From NCBI RefSeq assembly GCF_010389155.1, contig NC_057766.1, forward strand, positions 28,901,516 through 28,965,515: 64,000 nt of DNA. The letters run 5' to 3'. Positions within the stretch are counted from its first letter, which is position 1; each line of letters starts with the position of its first letter. The notes beneath the pieces were generated by a model. That model made no database searches, had not been told where the DNA came from, and saw only the letters and a list, made by a program, of their open reading frames with translations. This document shows, in pieces, positions 1-11,147 of this stretch. The position numbers were made by a program, and so were the translations under genes. Source of the DNA: Erigeron canadensis (taxonomy: Eukaryota; Streptophyta; Magnoliopsida; Asterales; Asteraceae).

Positions 1-89
1 CCTTATTTTTTGGTACCCATGGCCCATGGGTGTCTCATTCAGTCACTCACTTTGCGAGCAGACTAATCCTAAGAGCTGACTTGCTTTGC

Positions 90-240
90 GGGCGAGAGTC
101 AAAGCAATCAAACCTCCTTGACACTAGGGTATCTTTTTTTTAAGGAACCAGGGATCGATCCTGTGACCTCCAAGGGTTTCACCCTTTTGAAGACACGTTC
201 CCAACCACTGGACCACCATCCTAGTGGTTAGCTTTTATGG
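90..240 (-). mobile_element. tRNA-like SINE remnant in P4H intron (left copy)
   Basis: On the minus strand there is an A-box-like TGGTCCAGTGGTTGGG and, about 50 bases on, a B-box-like GGATCGATCC followed by CTGGTTCC, the layout of a pol III tRNA-derived promoter. The same block occurs at 3410-3530 in the matching intron of the right P4H copy, so the insertion predates the duplication. Confidence 0.45.
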
Positions 241-279
241 CCTTACATAAACAGATAAACCGATTTTATTTCTGTTCAG

Positions 280-913
280 AAAATGGTGAAGGACTTCAAG
301 TTATCCACTATGAAGTAGGAGATAATTTCCACGTCATAGTGACTTGCATTTTTATCAAACCACGAAGAGGGGTCAACGGATGGCAACAGTTCTAATGTAC
401 CTGTAAGTGATGTCTTTTCTTCTTCTTTTTTTTTTTTCATGGACTTTGTTTCATCTTCTTTGATCTCTTTGAATAATTCTCTCATCATTTACAGATCGGA
501 TGCTGAAGATGGGGGTGAGACAGCCTTTCCTTCTGCAATGGGAAAGTATAATGATGCACGTCGGCCGTTTAAATATTCTGAATGTGATAAAAGCGTATTA
601 TATGCTAAACCAAAAATCGGGGACGCATTGCTTCTATGGAACGTTAAACCAGATGGCACTTCCGAGTATTCAAGTGAATATGGTGAGTTATTGTTTTTGT
701 ATATATTAGGTGATTTATATTGAGTGTCACATCTATGTATTATCCATTCAACATTTCATATGCTACATACCTTTGTACAAAGATTAGCGAGACATTATTT
801 TACACTGAATTTTGCACTTCTCTCGTTATTGCATAGCTGAGTGCCCTGTTATTAAGGGGAATAAGTGGACTGCTACAAAATGGATTCGTTCGAAGGAGCA
901 TTATGAGGAATAA
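280..913 (+). pseudogene. Prolyl 4-hydroxylase-like pseudogene (left tandem copy, 3' part)
   Basis: Three exons matching the last three exons of the intact copy at 2333-4211 are visible at about 280-402, 495-682 and 837-913. The middle exon keeps the signature GGETAFPSAMGKY and the last keeps CPVIKGNKW, both typical of plant P4H catalytic domains. The first visible exon is broken: relative to the right copy it has lost several bases around the HxD iron-binding motif, which shifts the frame and ends it in a stop before the donor site. The middle exon also has a codon-level deletion (ARRPFKYSEC against VHRWAFEYSEC). Earlier exons would lie left of the window, because the window opens inside the same SINE-bearing intron. 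The last exon has the same His-to-Tyr change seen in the right copy. Non-functional as an enzyme. Confidence 0.85.
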
Positions 914-2332
914 ATTTGGTTTAAAAGGTACTCTTATAAAGTTTATGTACATGTTTTTGCATCTTGCTTCACAAATGACAGGCATATCAGCACATTGGTT
1001 ATGGTTACCTTTTGACATTCGTAGCGATTAATGAACCTGACTCATGTATTTTTGGAGGATTCTACTGAGCTGTTATCCAGTTAAAGAACTGCCCCAGAAA
1101 ATGACATCAAAGTTCTACAATCAGAAAAAATAACTCTATAAGATGATTTTAAATATCTGTAATGTTGTTATTTGTTAAGGATACATTATGCTCCCAAAAA
1201 AGATGATCAAATGAAAAAATCTGTTTGTGTTATAATAGCTGAACAATTATGTTAACCATTTGGTGTCATAAGAAAAGGCCTCGGCCCAACATAAAAGCCC
1301 AACTAAAACTTTTATTCCAAGTTCATAGTGGACTGAAGTTGGAGCAATGATGATATATAACCAGTCCAAGTTGCTTATAAAATCTATAGATGAGTACTTT
1401 TCTGAGATTAAACATCCGAAACTGCAATAGTACTTCAATTCTTAAACTAGAAATCAATCTCCATTATAAATTTATATAGCCCCTCTATACAGTATCATTC
1501 CTCACACGCTTAAGGAATTAAAACTCTGAAGCCACCTTCATTTGTCATACATGTTAAGCAGAGACTTCAGCTGAACACGCATGCATGTTGATCGATTTTG
1601 GGCTAATGAAGCTCCCGATAACATACTGCAAAATGTCCCCATGTTTTAAGTAAGCAAATTCCACATGTCATTGAAAGTATTATAAATATTATTAATCGAC
1701 TCTAGAGTCGCTGATACTCCCGGGCCTACTGGAAACAAAGTATTATAAATATTATTACTGCGTTGAATCCTTTTCGATAGAATAATGCATCATATTGCTA
1801 TGATCAAAAATTTTTAAGGGCTAAGTCAAAACAAGTATAACACAAGTTTAACATCGAAAAGTTGCAGTTCCATACTCAGCACCAGTAAAACTATTGTACC
1901 TCTACTTATACATAAATCTGGTAATTTTCACATATATACCAGAACTTGAATTTTTAGGCTAATAAGCTTCTTCTGGATTCCAAATTTGATGTGTTCTTCA
2001 GACATTTTACACATTTTGAAGCATATACAAACTGAGACAAAAAAATTTTGTCAACGGTGGAAGTTTCAAGGGGCAGGAGGGTGACCCATCCAAATATATA
2101 ATTTAAAAATGGGAATTACATAGAAGAATTTGTTTCCTAGTGTATGCATTCTTCGATGATTGCAATTGTTGTTTGGACATTTTAAGAGTACGTGGTCCAT
2201 CCGCAAGATATGTTTTATTTTAATCCTTTCGTGACATTCCTATTTTTAAATCAAAGTTTTGAAGGGGCAGAACCCGTTCCAGTACCTTAAATATTCCACC
2301 AGAGTCTGGCTGTTTTCATTTTGATCTTTTCA
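914..2332. other. Spacer between tandem P4H copies
   Basis: The first ~390 bases match the 3' flank of the right copy (for example GGCCCAACTAAAACTTTTAT-like sequence near 1290 and near 4710), so the duplicated unit runs past the stop codon. The rest is AT-rich, has no convincing coding exon and should hold the promoter of the right copy; GTATTATAAATATTATTA-like sequence occurs twice (about 1676 and 1740). Confidence 0.5.
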
Positions 2333-4211
2333 ATGCAGACTCTCTGTTTGTTTTTCACTTTGATCCTTCTTGCTCACGGAGTTCATCCGATTCCAAGTAA
2401 ATTTACAACAGATCATGTTCCCAACTCCATCGTTCAAAATGATACTGATGCTGCAAGGTCAGTTTGCATTTAGATTAAAGTTTGTTCTAATTTGATCCGG
2501 CTCAATTTTGGATAGGACTTAAACTAATATTCATTATGGGTGAGTTAGAAGTGACGGGTGCAGTGATGGATTAGATCACTCGGTTGAAGTGATCTCATGG
2601 GAGCCTAGAGTTGTCATCTATCATAACTTTCTGGTCAGAATTATGTTCTACAAATTTTTTTCTTTATGCATATATTCTTTGTGATTTTGGAAAAGGTTAT
2701 AGTTGGTTATAAAATCTTTTGCTTAAACAAATCCATCATTTGGGCTTACTAATTAAGTGACTTCATAACGGAAAGTAAGCCTTGTGTTGCTTAAACATAT
2801 ATAGACTTTTTTTTGAATCTGTAGAAACATATGTAACTGAAATAAGTTCTTTTTAATGACAGTCGAAAAAGGAATGTGAATATCTAATTAACGTCGCTAA
2901 ACCACATATGAGAAGGTCAACTATTACTGATTTGGTAACTCGCGAAACATACGAAGACACATGGTATGTAGTGCATATCTCTTTGCATAGCTATAAGATT
3001 GCATACATGTTTAGGGTCTTCATATGTTCTAGCATGAGACTTGGCTTTATACCAAACACTTAGATATCGTACGAGTATTTATTCAGGTTCAGTCCATGCT
3101 CTTTAACTATGCTGGACCGAGGACAAGATGAAACAATCCGGGCTATTGAGAAAAAGATTGCAGACTTCACCTTCTTACCTGTAGGTATGTATATTAGAAA
3201 GCGCTACCAATGTTCTTTCACTTAAGTTCTTTTGGACAACCAAAAGAACTGGATTTTGCTTCTTTCTTTTCTTAGGATACCCATACTCAATGAGTTGAAC
3301 ACCACTAAAAAACAGCTTTTATGGCCTTATTTTTGGTAACCATGGGTGCCCACTCGCTTTGTGAGCTGACTAATCTGACTCGCTTTGCGAGCCCGGAGTC
3401 AAAGCATCTGAAACTTCGTGGCCACTAGGTCATCTTTTTTTATGGAACCAGAGGTTGAACCTGTGACCTCCAGGGAGTTTCACTCTTTTGAAGACACATG
3501 CCCAACCTAGTGATTAGCTTTTATGGCCTTACTTAAACAGATAAACCGGTTTTTATTTCTGTTCAGAAAATGGTGAAGGACTTCAAGTTATCCATTATGA
3601 AGTAGGAGATAAATATCCACTTCATAATGACTTGTATCTTGATGATTATCAAACCGGGAAGAGAGGTAAACGGATGGCAACAGTTCTAATGTACCTGTAA
3701 GTGATGTCTTTTCTTCTTCTTTTTTTTTTCATGGACTTTGTTTCATCTTCTTTGATCTCTTTAAATAATTCTCTCATCATTTACAGATCGGATACTGAAG
3801 ATGGGGGTGAGACAGCCTTCCCTTCTGCAATGGGAAAGTATGATGATGTACATCGTTGGGCGTTTGAATATTCTGAATGTAACAAAAGCGTCTTATATGC
3901 TAAACCAAAAATGGGAGACGCATTGCTTCTATGGAACGTTAAACCAGATGGCACTTCCGAGTATTCAAGTGAATATGGTGAGTTATTGTTTTTGTATATA
4001 TCAAGTGATTATTATCGAATGTCACATCCATGTATTATCCATTCAACACTTCATATGCTACATACCTTTGCACAAAGGTTACACGAGACATGTTATTTTA
4101 CACTAAATTTTGCAATTTTCTCATTATTGCATAGCTGAGTGCCCTGTTATCAAGGGAAATAAGTGGACTGCTACAAAATGGATTCGTTCGAAGGAGTATT
4201 ATGAGAAATGA
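2333..4211 (+). CDS. Prolyl 4-hydroxylase-like protein, distal iron-ligand His replaced by Tyr
   Basis: Seven exons splice in frame: 2333-2457, 2564-2633, 2863-2963, 3087-3184, 3567-3696, 3787-3977, 4135-4211, giving 263 residues (plant P4Hs are usually about 280-300). Residues 1-22 are a hydrophobic signal peptide or anchor. SWEPRVVIYHNFL and KKECEYLINVAKPHM match the plant P4H N-terminal catalytic region. The HxD iron motif is H151-N-D153. K248 in KGNKW is the 2-oxoglutarate-binding Lys, but the His expected ten residues before it is Tyr238; the codon is TAT where relatives have CAT. Family members hydroxylate peptidyl proline in the ER/Golgi with Fe(II), 2-oxoglutarate and O2. The RTSSGTFL-like segment is also altered (WFSPCSLTML). 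All splice sites are GT-AG and there is no internal stop, so it may be expressed, probably with reduced or no canonical activity. Intron 4 holds a SINE. Confidence 0.82.
3410..3530 (-). mobile_element. tRNA-like SINE remnant in P4H intron 4 (right copy)
   Basis: Paralogue of the block at 90-240. On the minus strand the B-box-like GGTTCAACCTC lies downstream of a degraded A box (AACCACTGG lost). It sits in intron 4 of the intact copy. Confidence 0.4.
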
Positions 4212-4886
4212 ACTTGGTTCGAAAGGTAGTTCTATGAAGTTTATGTGAATGTTGTTTTATGTTTTGCTTCACAAATTATGTAGGTATATCAGCACAATGG
4301 ATTTACCCTTTTGGCATTAGTAGCGATTAATGAACCTGACTTATATGTATTTTTGCAGGATTCTACTGCGCTGTTATCCAGTTAAAGCTATGGTTACTGC
4401 CCCGGAAAAGGTCATCAAAGTTCTACAATTAGAAAAAATAATTCTATAAGATGATTTTACATATCTGTAATGTTTTTATTTGTTAAGGATACATTATGCT
4501 CCCAACAAAGAGAATATCAAATGAAACATCTAAATGAAACATCTGTTTGTATTAAGATGTCCGATCAGCTTCTTTTCGGTTCCAAAATTGACATGGGTTT
4601 ATTATTTGTCACTTGACAAAAAATAAAACGTGGTTAGGCTATGAGCCCATTATGTATATCTTTTGAAGAGATTTTGGTCATACAAAAAAGGCCTCAGCCC
4701 AATATAAAGGCCCAACTAAAACTTTTATTCTAAGTTGATCGTGGACTGTGTATTGAAACATGAGTACTTTTCATTAAATAGATTAACCATTTGTTCATTT
4801 TCTCAAAGAACAACGACCATGTTTCAAGTAAAAAAAAGGAAGTCCAACTTGGCCAAGACATACTATTGAAAAAAAATATATATGTA

Positions 4887-5725
4887 TCTCTTCTATATAT
4901 AAAACTGAAGTCCCATCCTAAAATTTAGCTAAAAATAAGCTTAGTTGGCATATCTAAAACCCTTTCATTCTTTAATTTATTTTAAGAACTATTAATTATG
5001 ATGTCATAAACAAAAAATTAGATATAAAAACAAATTGGTCAATGGTTTGTTAGTTTCCGCTTAATTGTAGTACTTCCTCTACTGATGCAAACCATATCAC
5101 ATTCAATTTAGTTATTTATAGTATTGTACATCTATTCTTTATATAAATAAATACACTTGAAGACGACTACTGTTATACGAGTATTACTTTACAGATATTC
5201 ACAAAACTAAGTTATAAACTCATTCATATAACTAACAAAACTACTTAACTAATTTAAAGAAATTGTAATTTGCTAAATTTATGTCATGTTTAAGGCATAC
5301 TAAGCTTATTTATAAAGGAAAACAACTCTTGCTAAATCTAGTCATTAAATTTATAGTAAAAAGTGCATAAAAATACATAACCAATGAATTAGAGATACAT
5401 AAATATGCAAAAAAAAACCATAGGTTTATCATTTATTTAAAGGTAAAATCTCAATTAATTACAACACAAACAAAACAAAACATAAAATAACACGTCAAAA
5501 TGTGTTAATTTTTTCTCTTATTTGATCACATTTTGAATTTATTATCAGTATCATTTTCTGTTTTGAATTTTTATGTATGTGTAATGTGTTTTATGTATTA
5601 AAATAAATGTATACGTATTACATCTATGTTGTTAAGTTTCCTCATTTAACATTTACATCAAAACTTTTATAATTATAATAGGTTATACTAATACTACCCG
5701 GGTATAACCCGGAATCTTAAGCTAG
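4887..5725 (+). mobile_element. Non-autonomous Helitron (plus strand)
   Basis: It begins with TCTCTTCTATATATAAAACT after an A (4886) and ends in CTAG followed by T (5726), the A^T insertion habit of Helitrons. A 6-bp GC-rich hairpin CCGGGT-ATA-ACCCGG lies about 10 bases before the CTAG. The interior is AT-rich with no RepHel coding. Confidence 0.75.
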
Positions 5726-5753
5726 TATGTATATATATAGGGGATGAGTATTG

Positions 5754-5910
5754 TAAAACAAATATTAACGTAAAACAAATAAAACAAGATTTTGACCCTT
5801 AGATTATGGTTAAATTGATGCACAAAGATTCATGAACCAATTGATGCACGATGATTTTCAGTGAAGAGAAATCTATTATTTTATTTGTTTTACTTTAATA
5901 CTTGTTTTAT
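5754..5910. mobile_element. MITE, family A copy 1
   Basis: Ends are inverted: TAAAACAAATATTAACGTAA on the left and TTTACTTTAATACTTGTTTTA on the right when reverse-complemented. The centre (GGTTAAATTGATGCACAAAG) is shared with the copy at 22996-23167. No coding capacity. Confidence 0.65.
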
Positions 5911-8354
5911 TTAACCTAAAATCTATATATACCAAAACCTATATATATAATACATTAATGTATGTCATTTCTTTTTATTGACGAATACTAAATTGACAAA
6001 ACATCTTTCTTTAAGAAATTTAAAAGACCTGTCACGTTAAAAACTTAAAATATTCATGGGAAGGAGACACAAAAATACAATAGTTTTTTGGATGTTACGT
6101 AACCTCATAAATAAGAAAAAAAAAATTAATTTAATTATCTCTGGATCTAATGTATTCTTAAGTCTTGTTTTTTAAGTTTAATAAAATAGGTTCCACTCCA
6201 CTAGCTACCTTATCTATATAATAATCCATATATGGAAACGTACAACGTTATACTGGACATATTTAGAATGTATAGAAAAAATCAAAAAAATGAGTGTTTC
6301 CGGCCTTTATATATATATAAAAAAAAAAATAAAAAAAAAAAAAAAAAAAAAACTATTAAGAAACATACTAGACTTTCAATAACTCATTTTTTTTACTTTA
6401 TATTTATTTCTTCTTTCAAAAATTGAAACTTCTTGCTTTTTCCAAACTTGCAATTAAACAGGTTTTCTAACTTTTTAATGGTTTTCAAAAAGATAAAATC
6501 AACCCTTTTATTTTTCTTGAAAAATTAGAATAAAAAATTATAAAAATTTTGATATAACTAAACGCTACCTTAATATTTCATTAAAGTTTTGTTTATTAAA
6601 AACGAAGGTATATACACAAATATGAAATTTAAACTCATAAATATGAAAAAATATAATTTGGCGTATGTGTTTGATTGGCCATAATAGCATATAGACATAA
6701 CAGCAGCATGGTTGAATCTGTGGTAAACATTCTGGCCTGAAGTCAGGTCATAGATTTGACTCTCATCTCATGCAAAAGTTGGAGGGTTTTTTTTATCATT
6801 TAGTTAGAAAATGGAAACAATATCTCTACTTTAATAAAGGTAAGGTCTTACATTTTAACCTCCCTCATACACCGTCAAGATATTATGGCTCAAAACCTAA
6901 AAAAAAATAATCTAACACTAAGCATATAGACATATACTCATCCCAAACTAAAGGTATTTGTTCGTGTTTGGTACACTAATATATATTGGTTTGGTAGCTA
7001 ATGGTTTCTCGTAATTCAATTGGCCCTCGAAAGTGGTAAGTGGTTTCTGCTATTTCTGCATGTTTAATATTTTGACTTGTAAAACAAGTAAGTTTATGCC
7101 GTATATGGTTGTCAAGAAACGTCTTTTTCTCTAGCATTTTGCAATGACATGAATAATTTTTATATATATTAAAAAACAATTGACTTAATATCTTATTTAA
7201 AAAGATACATTAAAATTACCAAAAAATGTTACTTAAGCGAAAAACCTAATTGGCACGAAAAGATAAGTTTCACATAAGAAAAAACTATTCTCTTTTAGTT
7301 ATATAAAAAGATATCAAGACTTTTAAAATTGTAATTAACTCCTTACTTTTTTTTTTCTCCTTTTTTTTATTATTTTCCAACTTTTAATTTTAAAATTTAG
7401 AATAAAATCATTCACAATATCTATTCTTCGTATTATGTCCATGACATAATTAGATTATCATCTTTGAAGTTCTAAAGAAGATATGTAGGGATGGTCCGGA
7501 TGGACATGAGACAGTTGTGATATCAGTTTTAGCATCAAAACCTAGTGTCAATTTCCTGGTATTTGCAAGATTTCTCCAATATCGTGTCATACCCAATCTT
7601 AAAAACTATCAAAAGTAGGTACCAGCTGTATCAATCGAGATTGTACCTAGGCGAAATCAAAATTTGAGATTCTTTGCTCATTTTCATATACAAATTACCA
7701 AGGTGTTGAGTTGATATGGTCAAGAGCTCATGATTGATTTGGCTTTTTCTTTAATAATAACCACTTTCATTCATCATCAAGTTCCAAAGCAAAGTAGAGG
7801 GCTTCGGATGCCATGTCCGCGAACTCGGAGGGAGATGGGTGGCGCGAGCTTGGAGCTCGCTGAGGGCTGAAGAAGACAGGGACCGAAAGTGTAACTTGAA
7901 TCTAATCGTTGGAGAATTGTTGGTGTAAGATATTAGACGCCAGGGACCAAATGTGTAAGACTGGGTCAAACTTTTTTTTTTTTTTCGAGCCGCTGTGCAT
8001 ACTTTTTTTTGTTTTGTTTTTTTCTCCAACTTATAGCTTTCTTCTTTTTTTAGCAAAGTGAAATTTTTGTTGTTTCCAACTTTTTTTGTGTTTCCAACCT
8101 TTTTTTTGGCATTGTATAAACTTATTTTTATAATTATGTAATATTTTACTGTTGATATGTAATGTGTTTTAAGTATTATGTAATGTGTTTTTTTATTAAT
8201 AAAACATATAAATTAAAAAAAGTTTAGTTATGTAAAGTTTATAAATGTTAAGGATAAATTATTAAAATGTGAAGAAAAGGTTCGGAGTTTCGGTTGTCAC
8301 TAGAAAAATGTTGAAAAAAAGGTTTGAGAGTTGAAATAAGGTGGAATAATTTGA
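5911..8354. other. AT-rich intergenic stretch
   Basis: No convincing gene. It holds an A-rich run with few interruptions at about 6321-6353, a weak tRNA-like block at about 6700-6785 (TGGTTGAATCTGTGGT, then ATTTGACTCTC) and a possible captured coding fragment at 7767-7855 (listed separately). Confidence 0.5.
7767..7855 (-). pseudogene. Possible C-terminal gene fragment
   Basis: The minus strand reads RHPSPSEFADMASEALYFAL and then ELDDE before a TGA at 7767-7769. The composition is protein-like and the local GC is far above the surroundings. I do not recognise the family. Upstream sequence contains two FGPW/TTTGGTCCCTG-like blocks typical of transposable DNA, so a captured exon tail is one reading; chance is another. 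Confidence 0.25.
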
Positions 8355-9664
8355 GGGATAAATGCAAAAAATAGAAAGCACCTTTGGACCAAATCATGAA
8401 AATAGCAATGATCTTTAAAACTTTTGTTTTTTAGCAATGGTCTTTTATTTATTACCGGAAATAGCAATATGTGACACGTGTAACTGCTGATGTGGTATTT
8501 TGTAAAATGTGGCATTTATTATTTAATCATATAGGTATTTTTTATTTCCATGTCATTTTTCAATAACAAACATCTCGAAGCCAAGTAAAGATCAAAAACA
8601 TTACTATGTTTGCTTCTTTTTTTTTTCCAGATATCCTTAGAGTTTTCTTTTTTAATTAATAACAAATCTACTCTTTTATCCATCATCATCCTCATCACAA
8701 TCTATATCTAAATCTATGTATCTATCTATAATCATTATTTCCAGAATCCCAGATTCATATTTCCATAACATCATTATCAGATAGAAAAACCATCAACAAA
8801 ACTATGGCAATATCACGGATCTATAAAAAATATCATCGAATCTAAAATTAAAAATATCTCAAATCTTTCTAGATCTATCAAAACTTTCATAGATATATAA
8901 GCAAGAACAATTGTGGTGTGTCGTGGTGATGATTGAAGTTGCGACGGAGGGAATGGTGGTGGTTGAAGATTGCGGAAGTGGTGGTGGTTGAAGACGACGG
9001 GAGTGATGGTTGCAGAAGACGGCGGCAGTGGTGGTCGTGCGACTAGCGGGAGAAACTCATATTTATATGTATATATATATATTCCTAGATCTGAGTATAT
9101 ATATATAGTGAAACATGATTACTATGTCGTGGGTTAAAAGAGTAAAATCGGTGACATATCAATTTGGCCATCTTTCTCTTTAACATCCGGCTTCTTACAC
9201 CCATTAATAAGCTTGAAGATCGTTGATTTTATTTACTAGAAATAGAAGTTGTCAAAGGTTGTATTTGGAAGAATATATAAAAATGGCGGTGGTGCTGCTT
9301 TGCTGCCAATGTCAAAGAGATGGAGATGAATGTTTTTAATCATGTTGTATTGTTGTATCTATGGATTTAATGATGATGACAGATCTGCAGATGTAGATTA
9401 TAAACATACTCATATATATGAGATGATGATAGATATACTGTAATATCCGAGTATTGGGGAAAAAGACATGGTGGTAAAAATACCTATATGATTAAATAAA
9501 TAATGCCACGTATTTACAAAATACCACATCAGCAGTTACACGTGTCACATATTGCTATTTTCGGTAATAAATAAAAGGTCATTTTTAAAAATCAAATGTT
9601 TTAAAGATCACTGCTATTTTTGTGAATTGGTCTAAAGGTGTTTTCTATTTTTTATATTTATCCC
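8355..9664. mobile_element. Long-armed foldback element (MULE-like), 1310 bp
   Basis: The left arm (8355-8545) and right arm (9475-9664) are inverted copies; both carry the block TAACTGCTGATGTGGTATTTT or its complement. Ends are GGGATAAAT...ATTTATCCC. The flanks ATAATTTGA (8346-8354) and ATAATTTAA (9665-9673) look like a 9-bp target duplication with one mismatch, the size expected for Mutator-like elements. The interior has GGTGGTGG-rich sequence (about 8930-9040) but no transposase. Confidence 0.75.
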
Positions 9665-9673
9665 ATAATTTAA

Positions 9674-10058
9674 TTGGGTATCTGAAAAGAGATGGAAAGG
9701 TCCCTCCCCCTTATGAATTAATGTTTATGTCTTTTCCTATTTAAGAAAAATGTGCTTGTGTCATGAATAACGTCAGTGTCAATTTCTTGTACGTAATTCG
9801 GTAATTGGACATGCGTAACAACTTTAAAAATTTAACTTAAAATTTATAAATATCCAAAGCTCTTACATGCTTTGTTGTAATTCATAAATATCTAAAACCC
9901 CTTAAAACATGTACATTTAAAAAAGTTATCTTAATAAGTTACTCGTATAAGATAGTTTACTTGAAAATAGAAAAGACTACGTTATATATGTAATTGCATT
10001 AGATATTTTGCTTAAGTGCATTCTTAAGAAACCGGTCATCAATGAAGCCGATAAAACT

Positions 10059-10096
<38 letters not shown>

Positions 10097-10113
10097 CAAA
10101 TAAGAATAATTTT
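9674..10113. other. AT-rich spacer with (AT)n run
   Basis: Nothing coding seen. A (TA)n microsatellite lies at about 10059-10094, next to the palindromic MITE. Confidence 0.6.
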
Positions 10114-10453
10114 AAAATAAGAACGGTGAGAACACCTTAAAATCATCATTTTGATGCATTAAAAGTCTATAAAACTGACATAGTGCATAACTAATTATCA
10201 TTATTTAAGTGTTTAATAACACATTGATTCATCAAAATCGAAAAAATCACGTTTTTTGTTGGATGCATCATTTTGATGAATATGCATCCAAGATGGATGC
10301 ACAAAACAAAAAACAAAATTATTTCGATTTTGACGGATGAATGTGTTGTTAAACATTTAAATAATGATAATTAGTTATGCAATATGTTAGTTTTATGTAC
10401 TTTTAATGCATCAAAATGATGTTTTTAAAGTGTTCTCACCGTTCTTATTTTAA
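10114..10453. mobile_element. Palindromic MITE, about 340 bp
   Basis: The whole element folds on itself: the left arm starts AAATAAGAACGGTGAGAACA and the right arm ends in its complement (CACCGTTCTTATTTT). Arms are about 165 bases each with the centre near 10283. It lies between two (TA)n tracts, consistent with TA target preference. No ORF. Confidence 0.75.
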
Positions 10454-10812
10454 GAGTGTTCTCACCAGAATATTACTATATATATATATATTTGTTTATT
10501 ATTATTATTATTGATGATTGATTACTTTTAAAAATTAGAAATATAAATTAAATTAAATATTTATTCAAAATGTAGTTAGCTAACCAACCAAGGTGCAAAA
10601 GAAATTAAATAATTACATTCGATCTCACACAGTCGACTTGCTACTCATTTTATTAAATCGCAATGCATGCAGAATGTTGTGTAAGTACAGTGTACTTAAT
10701 TAGGTTGTCAATCAAGAACTATTTTACACATGCTTATAACTTGTTATGTAAGTTTCAAATTAGAAATTCTGTAATAATGTGCAAACGTTCACAAATTAAA
10801 TTGATTTATTAA

Positions 10813-10965
10813 GGGTTTTACTAAACAAATTCCTAACGGCGTTCGCTAAGTTGCATTAAATAGTTGTACACTTACCATAAAGTTCAGGAGTACTGGAATT
10901 TTTATATGAAAAAGTACAATCTTTTTATGCACGTTAAGTGAAGCTCTAAGGGCTTTATTTAGCAA
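10813..10965. mobile_element. MITE, family B copy 1
   Basis: Diverged relative of 20089-20227 and 48813-48922: GGGTTTTACTAAACAAAT at one end, CTCTAAGGGCTTTATTTAGC at the other, and the shared centre TTTACCAT...ATATGAAAA.GTACAA..TTTTATGCACGTTAA. Confidence 0.55.
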
Positions 10966-11147
10966 TTTTTATTTTTTAAATACATAATATATTTACTAAT
11001 TATAAATAGTTATTTTATGAATTCTTATTCTAATAACTTTTTAAAAATTTTATTAGTAAGAAATCTCTTTTTTGGTAATTATCCATAATAATAGCATAGA
11101 TTTTGTGATTTATTCGTTTATAATGGTTAGTCACCAAGTGAAATGTT

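Larger units (their letters stand above)
1..4740. repeat. Tandem duplication, offset about 3.29 kb (two copies)
   Basis: Matched landmarks show a constant offset: exon starts 280/3567, 495/3787 and 837/4135, and the 3' flanking GGCCCAACTAAAACTTT at about 1285/4705. The unit covers at least intron 4 to about 400 bases past the stop. Small indels raise the offset from 3287 to 3298. Confidence 0.8.

Noticed and set aside
280..913. Left P4H copy as a functional gene
   Set aside because: Frame broken at the iron-binding motif by a deletion, with a stop before the donor site.
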